Origin: Burkholderiales bacterium
GTDB taxonomy: Bacteria; Pseudomonadota; Gammaproteobacteria; Burkholderiales; UBA6910
Assembly (NCBI GenBank): GCA_026005015.1
Contig: BPKG01000001.1
Location: forward strand, 1,307,501 to 1,371,500
Length of the DNA: 64,000 bases
Direction: 5' to 3'
The notes under the pieces are model-generated. The model was not told the origin of the DNA. It did no database searches and saw only the letters and a program-made list of their open reading frames with translations. Below are positions 34,296 to 42,236 of the stretch, piece by piece. The position numbers were made by a program, and so were the translations under genes. Each line of letters begins with the position of its first letter. Position 1 is the stretch's first letter.

Positions 34296-34309
34296 TTGAT
34301 CTGGATCAA
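34296..34309 (+). promoter_or_regulatory. FNR/ANR/DNR-type box
   Basis: TTGATCTGGATCAA is a perfect TTGAT-N4-ATCAA dyad. It sits 61 nt before the DUF6455 start codon, about where an activating Crp/Fnr site at -41.5 would lie if transcription starts near 34344. It suggests low-oxygen or NO control of the DUF6455/ICL-PEPM pair. Confidence 0.75.
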
Positions 34310-34327
34310 AGCCTTCCCCATGGCGAT

Positions 34328-34348
34328 TGATATATTACTGATGTATCA
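34328..34348 (+). promoter_or_regulatory. Operator-like imperfect palindrome before the DUF6455 gene (candidate GntR site)
   Basis: Arms TGATA and TATCA flank an 11-bp centre; the left 13 bases are the reverse complement of the word before the PanB-like gene. It lies between the FNR-type box and the start codon, where a bound protein would block RNA polymerase. Confidence 0.5.
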
Positions 34349-34369
34349 GATGTCGATAGGAGAAACGCC

Positions 34370-34681
34370 ATGGACACCACGCTCGCGACTGGACTCCTTT
34401 GCCTGGCAGCGACCTTCGCAGCAGCGCTAGCCATGGCCGCCCGGCGCCGCCTGGCGCCCCGGGAGCGGCTGCGCTTCGCCCGCGTGGTGGAGCGTTCGGG
34501 CGTCGCCCTGAGCACCCTGGGCCGGCCGGGAACCCTGTGGGAAGTTTCCCAAGCGGTGCGGACCTGCGTCCGCTGCCCCCACGGCAGCCGATGCCAGGCC
34601 TGGCTCGACGCGGGGCAGCGGGACGGGTTCGGCGCCTTCTGCCCCAACGCCGGGCAGATCCGCCGCATCGCCCGAGGATGA
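34370..34681 (+). CDS. DUF6455 family small Cys-containing membrane-anchored protein
   Basis: A 103-residue protein with one N-terminal membrane helix (about 4-22) and a soluble part containing Cys at CVRCPHGSRC and FCPNA. The four-cysteine pattern with trailing FCPNA matches DUF6455, a family of unknown function; the cysteines could bind metal or form disulfides. TAGGAG precedes the ATG. Its promoter has an FNR-type box and the putative GntR operator. The ICL/PEPM gene follows 14 nt later, so the two are co-transcribed. Confidence 0.75.
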   Translation: MDTTLATGLLCLAATFAAALAMAARRRLAPRERLRFARVVERSGVALSTLGRPGTLWEVSQAVRTCVRCPHGSRCQAWLDAGQRDGFGAFCPNAGQIRRIARG

Positions 34682-34694
34682 ACCGGCGGCGAGA

Positions 34695-35537
34695 ATGACG
34701 CCCGACCCGGGACAAGTCGATCGAGGGCGACATTTCCAGGCCCTGCACCGGGAAGGGCTCTTCATCCTGGCCAACGCCTGGGACGCGGCGAGCGCCCGGG
34801 TGTTCGAAGCGGCGGGCTGCGTGGCAGTGGGGACTTCCAGCGCCGGAGTAGCCTTTAGCCTGGGGTGTCCCGACGGAGAGCGCGTCTCTCGGGAAGAGAT
34901 GTTGGCGGCGGTGGCGCGCATCGCCCGCGCCGTGGAAGTGCCCGTGAGCGCCGACATGGAATCCGGGTATGGCGACACCCTCGAAGCGGTGGCGGAAACG
35001 GTACAAGCCGTCATCCAGGCGGGCGCGGTGGGCATCAACCTGGAGGACGCCGTTTTCGACGGGCGCCTGTTCGATCTACCGCTCCAGGTGGAAAAGATCC
35101 GCGCCGCCCGGCGGACGGCCGACGCCTCGGGCGTGCCTTTCGTGATCAACGCCCGCACCGACGTGTTCTGGCACAAGCTGGGAGAGCCCCGGGAGCGGCT
35201 ACCGCTGGCCATCGCCCGGGCCAACACCTATCGGGAAGCGGGCGCCGATTGCCTGTTCGTCCCCGGCGCCGTGGAGCTGGAGACCATCCGCACCCTGGTC
35301 AAGGAAATCCCCGGTCCCCTCAACGTGCTGGCTTCTCCGGGCTGCCCGCCCATCGCGGCGCTCGCGGAAGCGGGCGTGCGGCGGGTGAGCCTGGGGTCGG
35401 GGCCCATGCGGGCGGCCATGGGGCTCGCGCGGCGGATCGCGGAGGAACTGTTCGGCGAGGGCACGTACCAGGCGCTCCACCAGGGAGCGATCCCCTATCT
35501 GGAAGCGAATGCCCTGTTCGAGCGCCGCGGGCGTTGA
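34695..35537 (+). CDS. Isocitrate lyase / PEP mutase (ICL/PEPM) family enzyme
   Basis: A 280-residue TIM barrel of the short ICL/PEPM group. Metal-binding and catalytic stretches are visible: SADMESGYGD, GINLEDA and NARTDVF. The loop that carries KKCGH in true isocitrate/methylisocitrate lyases is not present, so it is not an orthodox glyoxylate-cycle enzyme. Related proteins cleave or decarboxylate 2-oxo or 2-hydroxy acids (oxaloacetate decarboxylase, phosphonopyruvate hydrolase, 2,3-dimethylmalate lyase). In this island, C-C cleavage of a branched acid intermediate is plausible (inference). Confidence 0.83.
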   Translation: MTPDPGQVDRGRHFQALHREGLFILANAWDAASARVFEAAGCVAVGTSSAGVAFSLGCPDGERVSREEMLAAVARIARAVEVPVSADMESGYGDTLEAVAETVQAVIQAGAVGINLEDAVFDGRLFDLPLQVEKIRAARRTADASGVPFVINARTDVFWHKLGEPRERLPLAIARANTYREAGADCLFVPGAVELETIRTLVKEIPGPLNVLASPGCPPIAALAEAGVRRVSLGSGPMRAAMGLARRIAEELFGEGTYQALHQGAIPYLEANALFERRGR

Positions 35538-35570
35538 TCCCCTGCCCGAATCCCTGCCGGTGCGCCCCGG

Positions 35571-35738
35571 TCACTCCTCCTTCTGCTTGAGGGTTTCGAG
35601 GAACTCCCACACCATCAGCGCCGCGCCGATCAGGATCACAATGACGAGGGGAAGCTCCCGGATCTTGAACGCCACCACCGAGACGAAGGCCAGCATCAGG
35701 ATCATCCCGATCAGCCCGGTCACTAGCTTCGTTCCCAT
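35571..35738 (-). CDS. 55-residue membrane protein linked to the second TRAP operon
   Basis: Starts at the ATG at 35738 with GGAGAGG upstream and encodes two membrane helices (about 4-23 and 29-47) with a charged C-terminal tail. No family recognised. It is the last gene of the minus-strand operon TRAP receptor, DctQ, DctM, amidase, beginning 20 nt after the amidase stop, so it may be an accessory of that system. It converges with the ICL/PEPM gene. Confidence 0.6.
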   Translation of the reverse strand: MGTKLVTGLIGMILMLAFVSVVAFKIRELPLVIVILIGAALMVWEFLETLKQKEE

Positions 35739-35758
35739 TCGGTCCTCTCCTTCCCGGT

Positions 35759-37114
35759 TCACTCGCCGGCCTCGTTCACCCGCCGCTCCAGCCAGCGGGC
35801 GGTGCGCAACAGCCGGGCGTCGTCCCCGTACTGACCCACCAGTTGCACCCCGAGGGGCAGGCCGTCGGCCCCCTGCATCAGGGGAAGGCTCAGCGCCGGC
35901 ATGCCGCAGTAGGTCCATAAGGTGCAGAACACCGGGTCCCCCGTGGTTTCCGGGGGCGGCGCGGTGCCGGTGGTGGCGGGTGTGAGAATGGCGCTGTAGC
36001 GCTGGGCGAAGAGCTCGTCCAGGCCCTTGCGCACCGCCCGCCGCCGCTCCAGCGCCAGGTTGTAGTCCACCGCCAGCACCCGGCGCCCGCGCTCGATCTG
36101 TCCCCGTAGCGACTCGCTCAACTGGTCCCGCCCCTGCTCGTACTCCCGCTGGAAGCTCTTGGCGATGTCCGCTTCCATGAGGGTGCGATGCCAGTCCCAC
36201 GCCTCGGCGAACAGCTCGGGCAATTTGAATTCCTCCACGTCCTCCCCCAAGTGCTCCACCAGCTCGGCGAACGCTTCCCGCGTCTCGGCCTCGGCCAGTT
36301 CCCAGAAGGGCGTCTTCACGAAGGCGATCTTGGGCGGCAGGGGCGGCTCCTCGCCGCACAGCTTGACCAGGGGCGGAACGGGCCTCGGCACCGTATCGGG
36401 ATCCTCCTCGTCGTATCCCACCAGCGCTTCGGCGAGCAGCGCCACGTCCTCCAGGCTGCGGCCGAAGACGCCGATCTGGTCCAGGGGCCGGGACTGCTGC
36501 AGCACGCCGCTGCGAGGGATCAAGCCGAAGCTCGGCTTGAAGCCGTAGACGCCGCAGTACGCCGCCGGCCGGATCACCGAGCCGTTGGTCTGGGTGCCCA
36601 CCGCCCCCGGCACCATGAACGCTGCCACCGCCGCCGCCGAGCCGCTGGAGGAACCCCCCGGGGAGCGACGGGGGTCCTGGGGATGGCGCGTCTTGCCCGG
36701 GGTATAGGTGGCGAGCTCCGTGGTCACGGTCTTGCCCAGGATCACCGCGCCGGCCGCCTTGAGGGCGCGCACCAGGGCGGCGTCGAACATGGCCACCCGC
36801 CCAGCATGAAGGGGCGTGCCGTCCTCGGTGGGCATGCCGCGGCAGTCGATGATGTCCTTGAGGCCCACGGGTACGCCGTGGAGCGGCCCCAGGGGCTCGC
36901 CGCGCTTGCGCGCCTCGTCGGCGCGGCGCGCCGAATCCAGCGCCCACTCCCGGTCCAGGTATACCCAGGCCTGCACCTGGGGCTCCACCGCGTCGATGCG
37001 GGCGAGACAGGCGCTGACCAGCTCCTCGGCGCTCAAGCGCCCTTCCCGGAGGGCCTCGGCCGCCTGGAAGACGCCGAGCCGGTGGAGCCCGGTTCCTGGA
37101 TCGATTCCGCCCAT
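35759..37114 (-). CDS. Amidase signature (AS) family hydrolase
   Basis: A 451-residue Ser-cisSer-Lys amidase. Catalytic Lys lies in VGLKDII, the cis-Ser in GGSSSGS and the nucleophile Ser in GTQTNGSVIRPA; the Gly/Ser-rich core is intact. AS enzymes hydrolyse amides, carbamates or ureas; GatA is excluded by context and the lack of gatB/C. I chose the ATG at 37114 (GGAGGGG upstream) over the in-frame ATG at 37147, which overlaps the TRAP gene. It is co-transcribed with a TRAP importer, so an imported amide is the likely substrate. Confidence 0.87.
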   Translation of the reverse strand: MGGIDPGTGLHRLGVFQAAEALREGRLSAEELVSACLARIDAVEPQVQAWVYLDREWALDSARRADEARKRGEPLGPLHGVPVGLKDIIDCRGMPTEDGTPLHAGRVAMFDAALVRALKAAGAVILGKTVTTELATYTPGKTRHPQDPRRSPGGSSSGSAAAVAAFMVPGAVGTQTNGSVIRPAAYCGVYGFKPSFGLIPRSGVLQQSRPLDQIGVFGRSLEDVALLAEALVGYDEEDPDTVPRPVPPLVKLCGEEPPLPPKIAFVKTPFWELAEAETREAFAELVEHLGEDVEEFKLPELFAEAWDWHRTLMEADIAKSFQREYEQGRDQLSESLRGQIERGRRVLAVDYNLALERRRAVRKGLDELFAQRYSAILTPATTGTAPPPETTGDPVFCTLWTYCGMPALSLPLMQGADGLPLGVQLVGQYGDDARLLRTARWLERRVNEAGE

Positions 37115-37133
37115 GGGTGTCGTTCCCCTCCCG

Positions 37134-38483
37134 TTACCGGACGCCATAGAGCCGGTCCGGCAGCCAGGCCACCAGACCCGGGAAGACGTAGACCATGATC
37201 ATGGCGATGAACACCATGCTCAGAAACGGCATGCAGCCCCGGAAAATCGTGGTGAGCTGGACGTGGGGCGGGGCGACGCCCTTCAGATAGTAGGCTGACA
37301 TGGCCATGGGCGGCGTGAGGAAGGAAGTCTGCAAGTTCAGGGCCACCAGGATGCCGAAGAACATGGGGTCGATATTAAAGTGGGGCAGCAGGGGCAGGAA
37401 GATGGGCACGAAGATGATGATGATCTCGCTCCACTCCAGGGGCCAGCCCAGCAGGAAGATGATGAACTGGGACAAAATCAGGAAGGTCACGGGGTTGAGA
37501 TCCAGGCCCAGCACGAACTCCTTGATCAATCCCTCGCCCCCCAGGTAGGAGAACACCGACGAGAAGGTCCAGGAGCCGACGAACAGCCAGCACACCATGG
37601 CGGAGGTGCGGGCGGTGAGGAACACCGCCTCCTTCAGCCGCTCCCAGGTGAGGGCCCGGTAGCCGGCGGACAACACGATGGCGCCGAAGGCGCCCACCGC
37701 CGCCGCCTCGTTGGGCGTGGCTAGGCCGAACAGGATGGAGCCGAGCACGGCGAGGATCAGGATCGCCAGAGGGAAGAACGCCGTGAGCAGCAGCCACACG
37801 ATCTTGAGGAAAGGAACCTGGGTCTCCTCCTTGGGCAGCTTGGGCGCCAGCTTCGGGTTGAGGACGGCCCGAATCAGCACGTAGATCACGTACAGGCCCG
37901 CCAGCAGGAATCCCGGGAACAGCGCCGCGGCGTAGAGCTTGACCACCGACACCGCCGAGGTGGCGCCGTAGACGATCAGCATGATGGAGGGCGGGATCAG
38001 GATCCCCAGCGTGCCGCCGGCGCAGATCACCCCGGCCGAGAGTTTCTGGTCGTAGCCCGCCCTGATCATGGCGGGAAAGGCCAGCAGTCCCATCAAGGTC
38101 ACCACCGCGCCCACGATGCCGGTGGCGGTGGCGAACAGGGCGCAGGTCACCAGCGCCGCCACCGCCATGGGCGCCGGCATCCAGCGCAGGCTCACCTGGA
38201 GACTGTAGAACAAGCGGTCGAGGATATTGGAGCGCTCGATCAGGTAGCCCATGAACAGAAAAAGGGGCACCGCCACCAGCACGTCGTTGTTCATGATGCT
38301 GAAGGTGTTCTGGGAAAGCAGGTAGAACACCCGGTTGTCGAAAAAGGCCTGGTCCGGCACGTAGTAGGCGTAATAGCCGAAGCCCACGCCCATCGCCACG
38401 AGGGTGAAGGCGATGGGAAAACCCAGCATGATGATGAAGATGAACGCCCCCAGCATGAGGAGGGCGATTTCCGGATTGGTCAT
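37134..38483 (-). CDS. TRAP transporter large permease subunit (DctM), second system
   Basis: A 449-residue DctM with signatures GGTLGILIPPSIMLIVYG and LTPPMAMSAYYLKGVAPP. It starts at 38483, where ATGA overlaps the DctQ stop and AGGAGG lies upstream; longer in-frame starts inside dctQ are not needed. Forms the membrane path of a Na+-coupled importer with the two genes before it. The length and central insertion are those of the mannitol/chloroaromatic-type DctM rather than the C4-dicarboxylate type. Confidence 0.92.
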   Translation of the reverse strand: MTNPEIALLMLGAFIFIIMLGFPIAFTLVAMGVGFGYYAYYVPDQAFFDNRVFYLLSQNTFSIMNNDVLVAVPLFLFMGYLIERSNILDRLFYSLQVSLRWMPAPMAVAALVTCALFATATGIVGAVVTLMGLLAFPAMIRAGYDQKLSAGVICAGGTLGILIPPSIMLIVYGATSAVSVVKLYAAALFPGFLLAGLYVIYVLIRAVLNPKLAPKLPKEETQVPFLKIVWLLLTAFFPLAILILAVLGSILFGLATPNEAAAVGAFGAIVLSAGYRALTWERLKEAVFLTARTSAMVCWLFVGSWTFSSVFSYLGGEGLIKEFVLGLDLNPVTFLILSQFIIFLLGWPLEWSEIIIIFVPIFLPLLPHFNIDPMFFGILVALNLQTSFLTPPMAMSAYYLKGVAPPHVQLTTIFRGCMPFLSMVFIAMIMVYVFPGLVAWLPDRLYGVR

Positions 38484-39082
38484 CGGCTCGCCTCCTGGTG
38501 CACCTGCGCCCGCGCCCTCTCCTGCTGCTGGGCGAGGATTGCCGTTTCCATCTCCTCCACGTCGTGCAGCCGCTGGGGCCAGCGCCCGGTACGGAGGGCG
38601 ATGATGCAACGGATCACTTCCGCCACTCCTTGAAGGGCGAGCAGCGCGCCCGCCACCGGGATGAGGGCCTTCAACTGGTAGATGGGAACGCCCACCGGGC
38701 TATTCACGCTCACCTCGCGGATGCGGATCGATTCCAGGGCGTAACCGCCGCCGGCGATGACCAGCGCCAGCACCCCCGGAAAGAAGAAGATGAAATACAG
38801 CACCAGCTCCACGGCGGCCTGCACCCGGATCGGCCACAGCCGGTAGAACATGTCGGCCCGCACGTGGGCGTTGCGCGACAGGGCGTACGCGCCCGACATG
38901 ATGAATAGCCCTCCGTACAGGATGTAGCTGAAGTCGAAGGCCCAGCTGGTGGGGTCTCGGAGCACGTAGCGCACAAACACTTCGTAAGTCGTGCCCAAAG
39001 TGAGGATCAGGATGCACCACGCGAAGGCGTGGCCCACCGACCGGCTCAATTGGTCGATGGCGTGCAGCAGACGTTGGACCAT
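38480..39082 (-). CDS. TRAP transporter small permease subunit (DctQ), second system
   Basis: A 200-residue membrane protein with four helices and the DctQ pattern FVRYVLRDPTSWAFDF and SRNAHVRADMFY. A larger loop between helices 3 and 4 and a charged C-terminal tail make it longer than the first system's DctQ. The stop codon overlaps the DctM start. The ATG at 39082 follows GGGAG at a suitable distance. Confidence 0.9.
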   Translation of the reverse strand: MVQRLLHAIDQLSRSVGHAFAWCILILTLGTTYEVFVRYVLRDPTSWAFDFSYILYGGLFIMSGAYALSRNAHVRADMFYRLWPIRVQAAVELVLYFIFFFPGVLALVIAGGGYALESIRIREVSVNSPVGVPIYQLKALIPVAGALLALQGVAEVIRCIIALRTGRWPQRLHDVEEMETAILAQQQERARAQVHQEASR

Positions 39083-39174
39083 GGGTTCACCCGGGAGAGA
39101 CCGGATACGAAATGGGGCGGCGCCCGAGCGCCGCCCCGTCTACCCTCACGAAACCTTCGACTCCGCCGCTTTGC

Positions 39175-40347
39175 TCAGAACGGCAGCTTGCCGAAGATGT
39201 GCTCGTAGCCCAGTTTGTAGTCGGCGTTGTTGAAGAACCAGTAGTAGCCGACCCGCTTGGCCCAGGCACGCTGGGAATCCACCACCTTCTTGAACATGGG
39301 GTCTTCGTCCGACAGCCGCTTGGTGATGACGTCCCAGGCCTTGAGCTGGGCCTCGAAGATCGACTGGGGCGTGCGGATGACGTTGACCCGGTGCTTCTGG
39401 ATCAGCTCCTGCAGGTCCTTGGAGTACTGGTCCATGGCCAGGGCGAAGTTGGAGGTGCTGGCGGCTTCTGCAGCGTACTTGAGGATCGCCTGCAAGTCCT
39501 TCGGCAAAGCCTCGTACTTCTTGCGGTTGAAGACGATCTCGAAGAACTCCATGGCCTGGTGGTAGCTGCCCATCATGTAGTTCTTCGCCACGTCCTGGGC
39601 GCCGAAGCGCATGTCGGAGGTGGGGTTGTTGAACTCGAATGCTTCGATCACGCCCCGCTCCATGGCCGGCACGATCTCGCCGCCCGGGAGCTGTGTGACT
39701 TTTACGCCCAGTTCCTGCATCAGGTCCGCCGCCAGCCCCACGGTGCGGTACTTGAGGCCCTTCAGGTCCTCGGCCGACTTGACCGGCTTCTTGAACCAGC
39801 CCAAGGGCTGGGTGGGCATGGGCATGGCGAAAAATCCCACCACGTCCAGGTTCAGCTTCTTGAGCAGCTCCTGGTACAGGGGGTAGCCCTCCTTGTGGAT
39901 CCAGGCGAGGGTCTGGGCCGCGTCGCAGCCGTTGATCGGCCCCGAGCCGAAGAGGGAGGCCACCTTGCTCTTGCCGTACCAGTACACCGGCACGTGGTGG
40001 CCGGCGTCCAGCACCCCCTTGCTCACCGCGTCCATGACCTCGAAGGGTTTCACCACCGAGCCGGCCACCAGGTAGTCGATGCGCAGCCGGCCCCCGGCCA
40101 TCTCGTTCACCCTCTGGACATACTCCTCGGCCATCTCGTTGAAGATGTCCTTGGCGCCCCACGCGCCCTGCATCTTCAAGACGACAGGGGACTGGGCGAC
40201 CGAGAACATGGGAAAGCCGGTGATGGCAGCGCCAGCGGACGCCGCGGCGGCGCCTTTCAGGAACTTGCGGCGGGAAGTCTTGACCTTCTCCTCCTTGGCG
40301 GAACTCGGTTGTTGTTCGATCCCGGATTTGCGGATTACCTCACTCAT
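39175..40347 (-). CDS. TRAP transporter substrate-binding protein (DctP/TakP type), second system, Tat leader
   Basis: A 390-residue periplasmic receptor with an unusually late twin-arginine leader (SRRKFLKGAAAASAGAAITG near residue 25). The mature protein has the DctP fold with GGEIVPAMERGVIEAFEFNNP and KYRTVGLAADLM, as in receptors for 2-oxoacids or aromatic acids. I chose the ATG at 40347 (GGAGGAAG upstream) over 40359. It heads the receptor-Q-M-amidase-small protein operon. I saw no operator word like those of the first TRAP operon in 40348-40585, so the second system may be controlled separately. Confidence 0.9.
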   Translation of the reverse strand: MSEVIRKSGIEQQPSSAKEEKVKTSRRKFLKGAAAASAGAAITGFPMFSVAQSPVVLKMQGAWGAKDIFNEMAEEYVQRVNEMAGGRLRIDYLVAGSVVKPFEVMDAVSKGVLDAGHHVPVYWYGKSKVASLFGSGPINGCDAAQTLAWIHKEGYPLYQELLKKLNLDVVGFFAMPMPTQPLGWFKKPVKSAEDLKGLKYRTVGLAADLMQELGVKVTQLPGGEIVPAMERGVIEAFEFNNPTSDMRFGAQDVAKNYMMGSYHQAMEFFEIVFNRKKYEALPKDLQAILKYAAEAASTSNFALAMDQYSKDLQELIQKHRVNVIRTPQSIFEAQLKAWDVITKRLSDEDPMFKKVVDSQRAWAKRVGYYWFFNNADYKLGYEHIFGKLPF

Positions 40348-40585
40348 CGCTTCCTCCAATTTGTTGTTAAGGCAGTGACGGTATAGCTCAAACCGCGCTG
40401 CAAGCCGAAGAGACCGGCGCCTGCGGCGTACAAGAACCGCACCGTGCCTGCCGTTCTGTCGCAGCGTTTGTTTTCACGCCCGGCTAGACCACCCGGTCTG
40501 GCGCTCGCAACGTAACCGCTATCATACCTTCGAAAGATGTTTTTTGACCAGTGCCTTAGGGCCGCCTCAGGGAGGGTCCCTCGGT

Positions 40586-41980
40586 TCAAGACGCCGCCAC
40601 CCGGCCCCGACGCCGGATCAAGAATGCCAGGATCGGCGGCGTCATGAGGGTGGTGAGCATCACCATGATCACGATGACGGAAAACACCTCGTCGCTGACC
40701 ACGCCCAGGCCCTTGCCCACCACGGCGAAGATCAGGCCCACCTCGCCGCGCGGCACCATGCCCCAGCCCACCAGCCACTTGTCCACCTTTCCGGCCACGA
40801 TGCCGGCCGCCACCTTGCCCACCACGGCGGCCGCGGTGATGCCCACCGCGATCAGCAGCGCGTGCAGGTTGAAAAGGGCGTCCAGGCGCACGCCCATGCC
40901 GGTGATCACGAAAAAGAACGGCACCAGGAAATGCCCCAGCGGGTTGATCAGCTCCTCCAGGCCGCGCTGCTGGTGGTGGGCGATCACCTTTTCCAGCCGC
41001 TGGCGCACGGGGGGTTCCATGTCCTGGATGGCGCGCGACACGTCGGTGATGAACTCGGGGGACTCGAAGTCCCGGAACTGCACTTCGTCCAGGATCAGGC
41101 CCGCCGCAAACGCCCCCACGATGGGCGCTAGCCCGATCTGCTGGGCCAGGAAGGCGAACACGAGGCAGGTGCCGATGACCAGCATGAACTTCATGCCGAC
41201 GCCCGTATGGATGCGGCTGAAGAACCGGCTGATGCGCGGGGCGAATGCCTGCCCCAGCGCGAGGGCCGCCACCAGGAACAGGACCGCCTTGACGATGATC
41301 CAGGCGACGCCGAGGGCATCCACGGTGCCCGCCGACACGATGGCGGAGACCACTGCCAGGATCACCAGCCCGAGCACGTCGTCGATCACCGCCGCCCCCA
41401 ACACGATCTGGGACTCGGCTGCCTGCAGCGTACCCATGTCCTTGAACACCCGCCCGGTAATGCCCACGGAGGTGGCGGTGAGGGTGGCGCCGAGAAAGAG
41501 GTAGGCGTTGAAGGAAAGGCCGGGCAGCAGCGCGGGCCCCACGATCCAGGTCCCCAACAGGAAGGGCAGCACCACGCCCACCACGGCCACCAGGAACGCC
41601 CGCACCCCCACCCGGCGCATGGAGTCCACGCTGGACTCGAGCCCGATCTGGAAGAGGAGGATGACGACGCCCAGCTCGGCCAGGAACCTGACGATCTCGT
41701 CCGTCTTGATGGGCTCGAACCAGTCGATGCCCACCAGGAAGAGGTTGCCCAGGGCGATGCCCACCAGCAGTTCCCCCAGCACCGCCGGCTGGCCGAGGCG
41801 CTCCACCAGGCTCGCGCACTTGGCCAGCCCCAGGATCAGGGCGATCCACAGGAAGACCCAGGCCGTGTGCTCGGCTTCAGCCGTGACGGCGGCGGCGGCC
41901 TGTACGGACCACACGGCGGTGGCCAGGACGCCGCAGCCCAGCGCAAGCCGGACGGCGTTGAGTGTGCCCGGTGCTGGCAC
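40586..41980 (-). CDS. CPA2-family cation:proton antiporter (Kef/NhaS-like)
   Basis: About 464 residues, twelve to thirteen helices, with CPA2 landmarks: ERLGQPAVLGELLVGIALG, LLFQIGLE, VIDDVLGLVI (ion-binding Asp pair) and PRGEVGLIFA. No C-terminal RCK/TrkA domain, unlike KefB/C. I chose the GTG at 41980 because an AGAGGAGGGG ribosome site lies upstream; an ATG at 42025 in the same frame lacks one. It diverges from the mrp operon across 42026-42236, a stretch with no recognised site; joint roles in pH and Na+/K+ homeostasis are plausible. Confidence 0.87.
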   Translation of the reverse strand: MPAPGTLNAVRLALGCGVLATAVWSVQAAAAVTAEAEHTAWVFLWIALILGLAKCASLVERLGQPAVLGELLVGIALGNLFLVGIDWFEPIKTDEIVRFLAELGVVILLFQIGLESSVDSMRRVGVRAFLVAVVGVVLPFLLGTWIVGPALLPGLSFNAYLFLGATLTATSVGITGRVFKDMGTLQAAESQIVLGAAVIDDVLGLVILAVVSAIVSAGTVDALGVAWIIVKAVLFLVAALALGQAFAPRISRFFSRIHTGVGMKFMLVIGTCLVFAFLAQQIGLAPIVGAFAAGLILDEVQFRDFESPEFITDVSRAIQDMEPPVRQRLEKVIAHHQQRGLEELINPLGHFLVPFFFVITGMGVRLDALFNLHALLIAVGITAAAVVGKVAAGIVAGKVDKWLVGWGMVPRGEVGLIFAVVGKGLGVVSDEVFSVIVIMVMLTTLMTPPILAFLIRRRGRVAAS

Positions 41981-42236
41981 GGTGACGTCCCCCTCCTCTG
42001 ATCGTGATCGTTGTCGCCCGGTCATGCGGTGACAGCGCGCGGGCGCTCATTGTAGCCTCCCGCTGCGGGCCGCGCCAAACCCGCACCCGGGCGGCGCCGC
42101 GGCGACCGGCCCGAGCGGGGGAATCGCGGAATCCGCCCGTTGGGATAAAATCGCCCTGGCCGCGTCAGGGAAACTTTTCCTTCTTCCGGCGGCTCTACGC
42201 GAGAGCCCTTCCCCTCGCAACAAGCAGAAAAAGGCC

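Noticed and set aside
34695-35537. Calling the ICL/PEPM-family gene prpB or aceA
   Set aside because: The lyase catalytic loop with KKCGH is not visible and no methylcitrate or glyoxylate-cycle genes are nearby.
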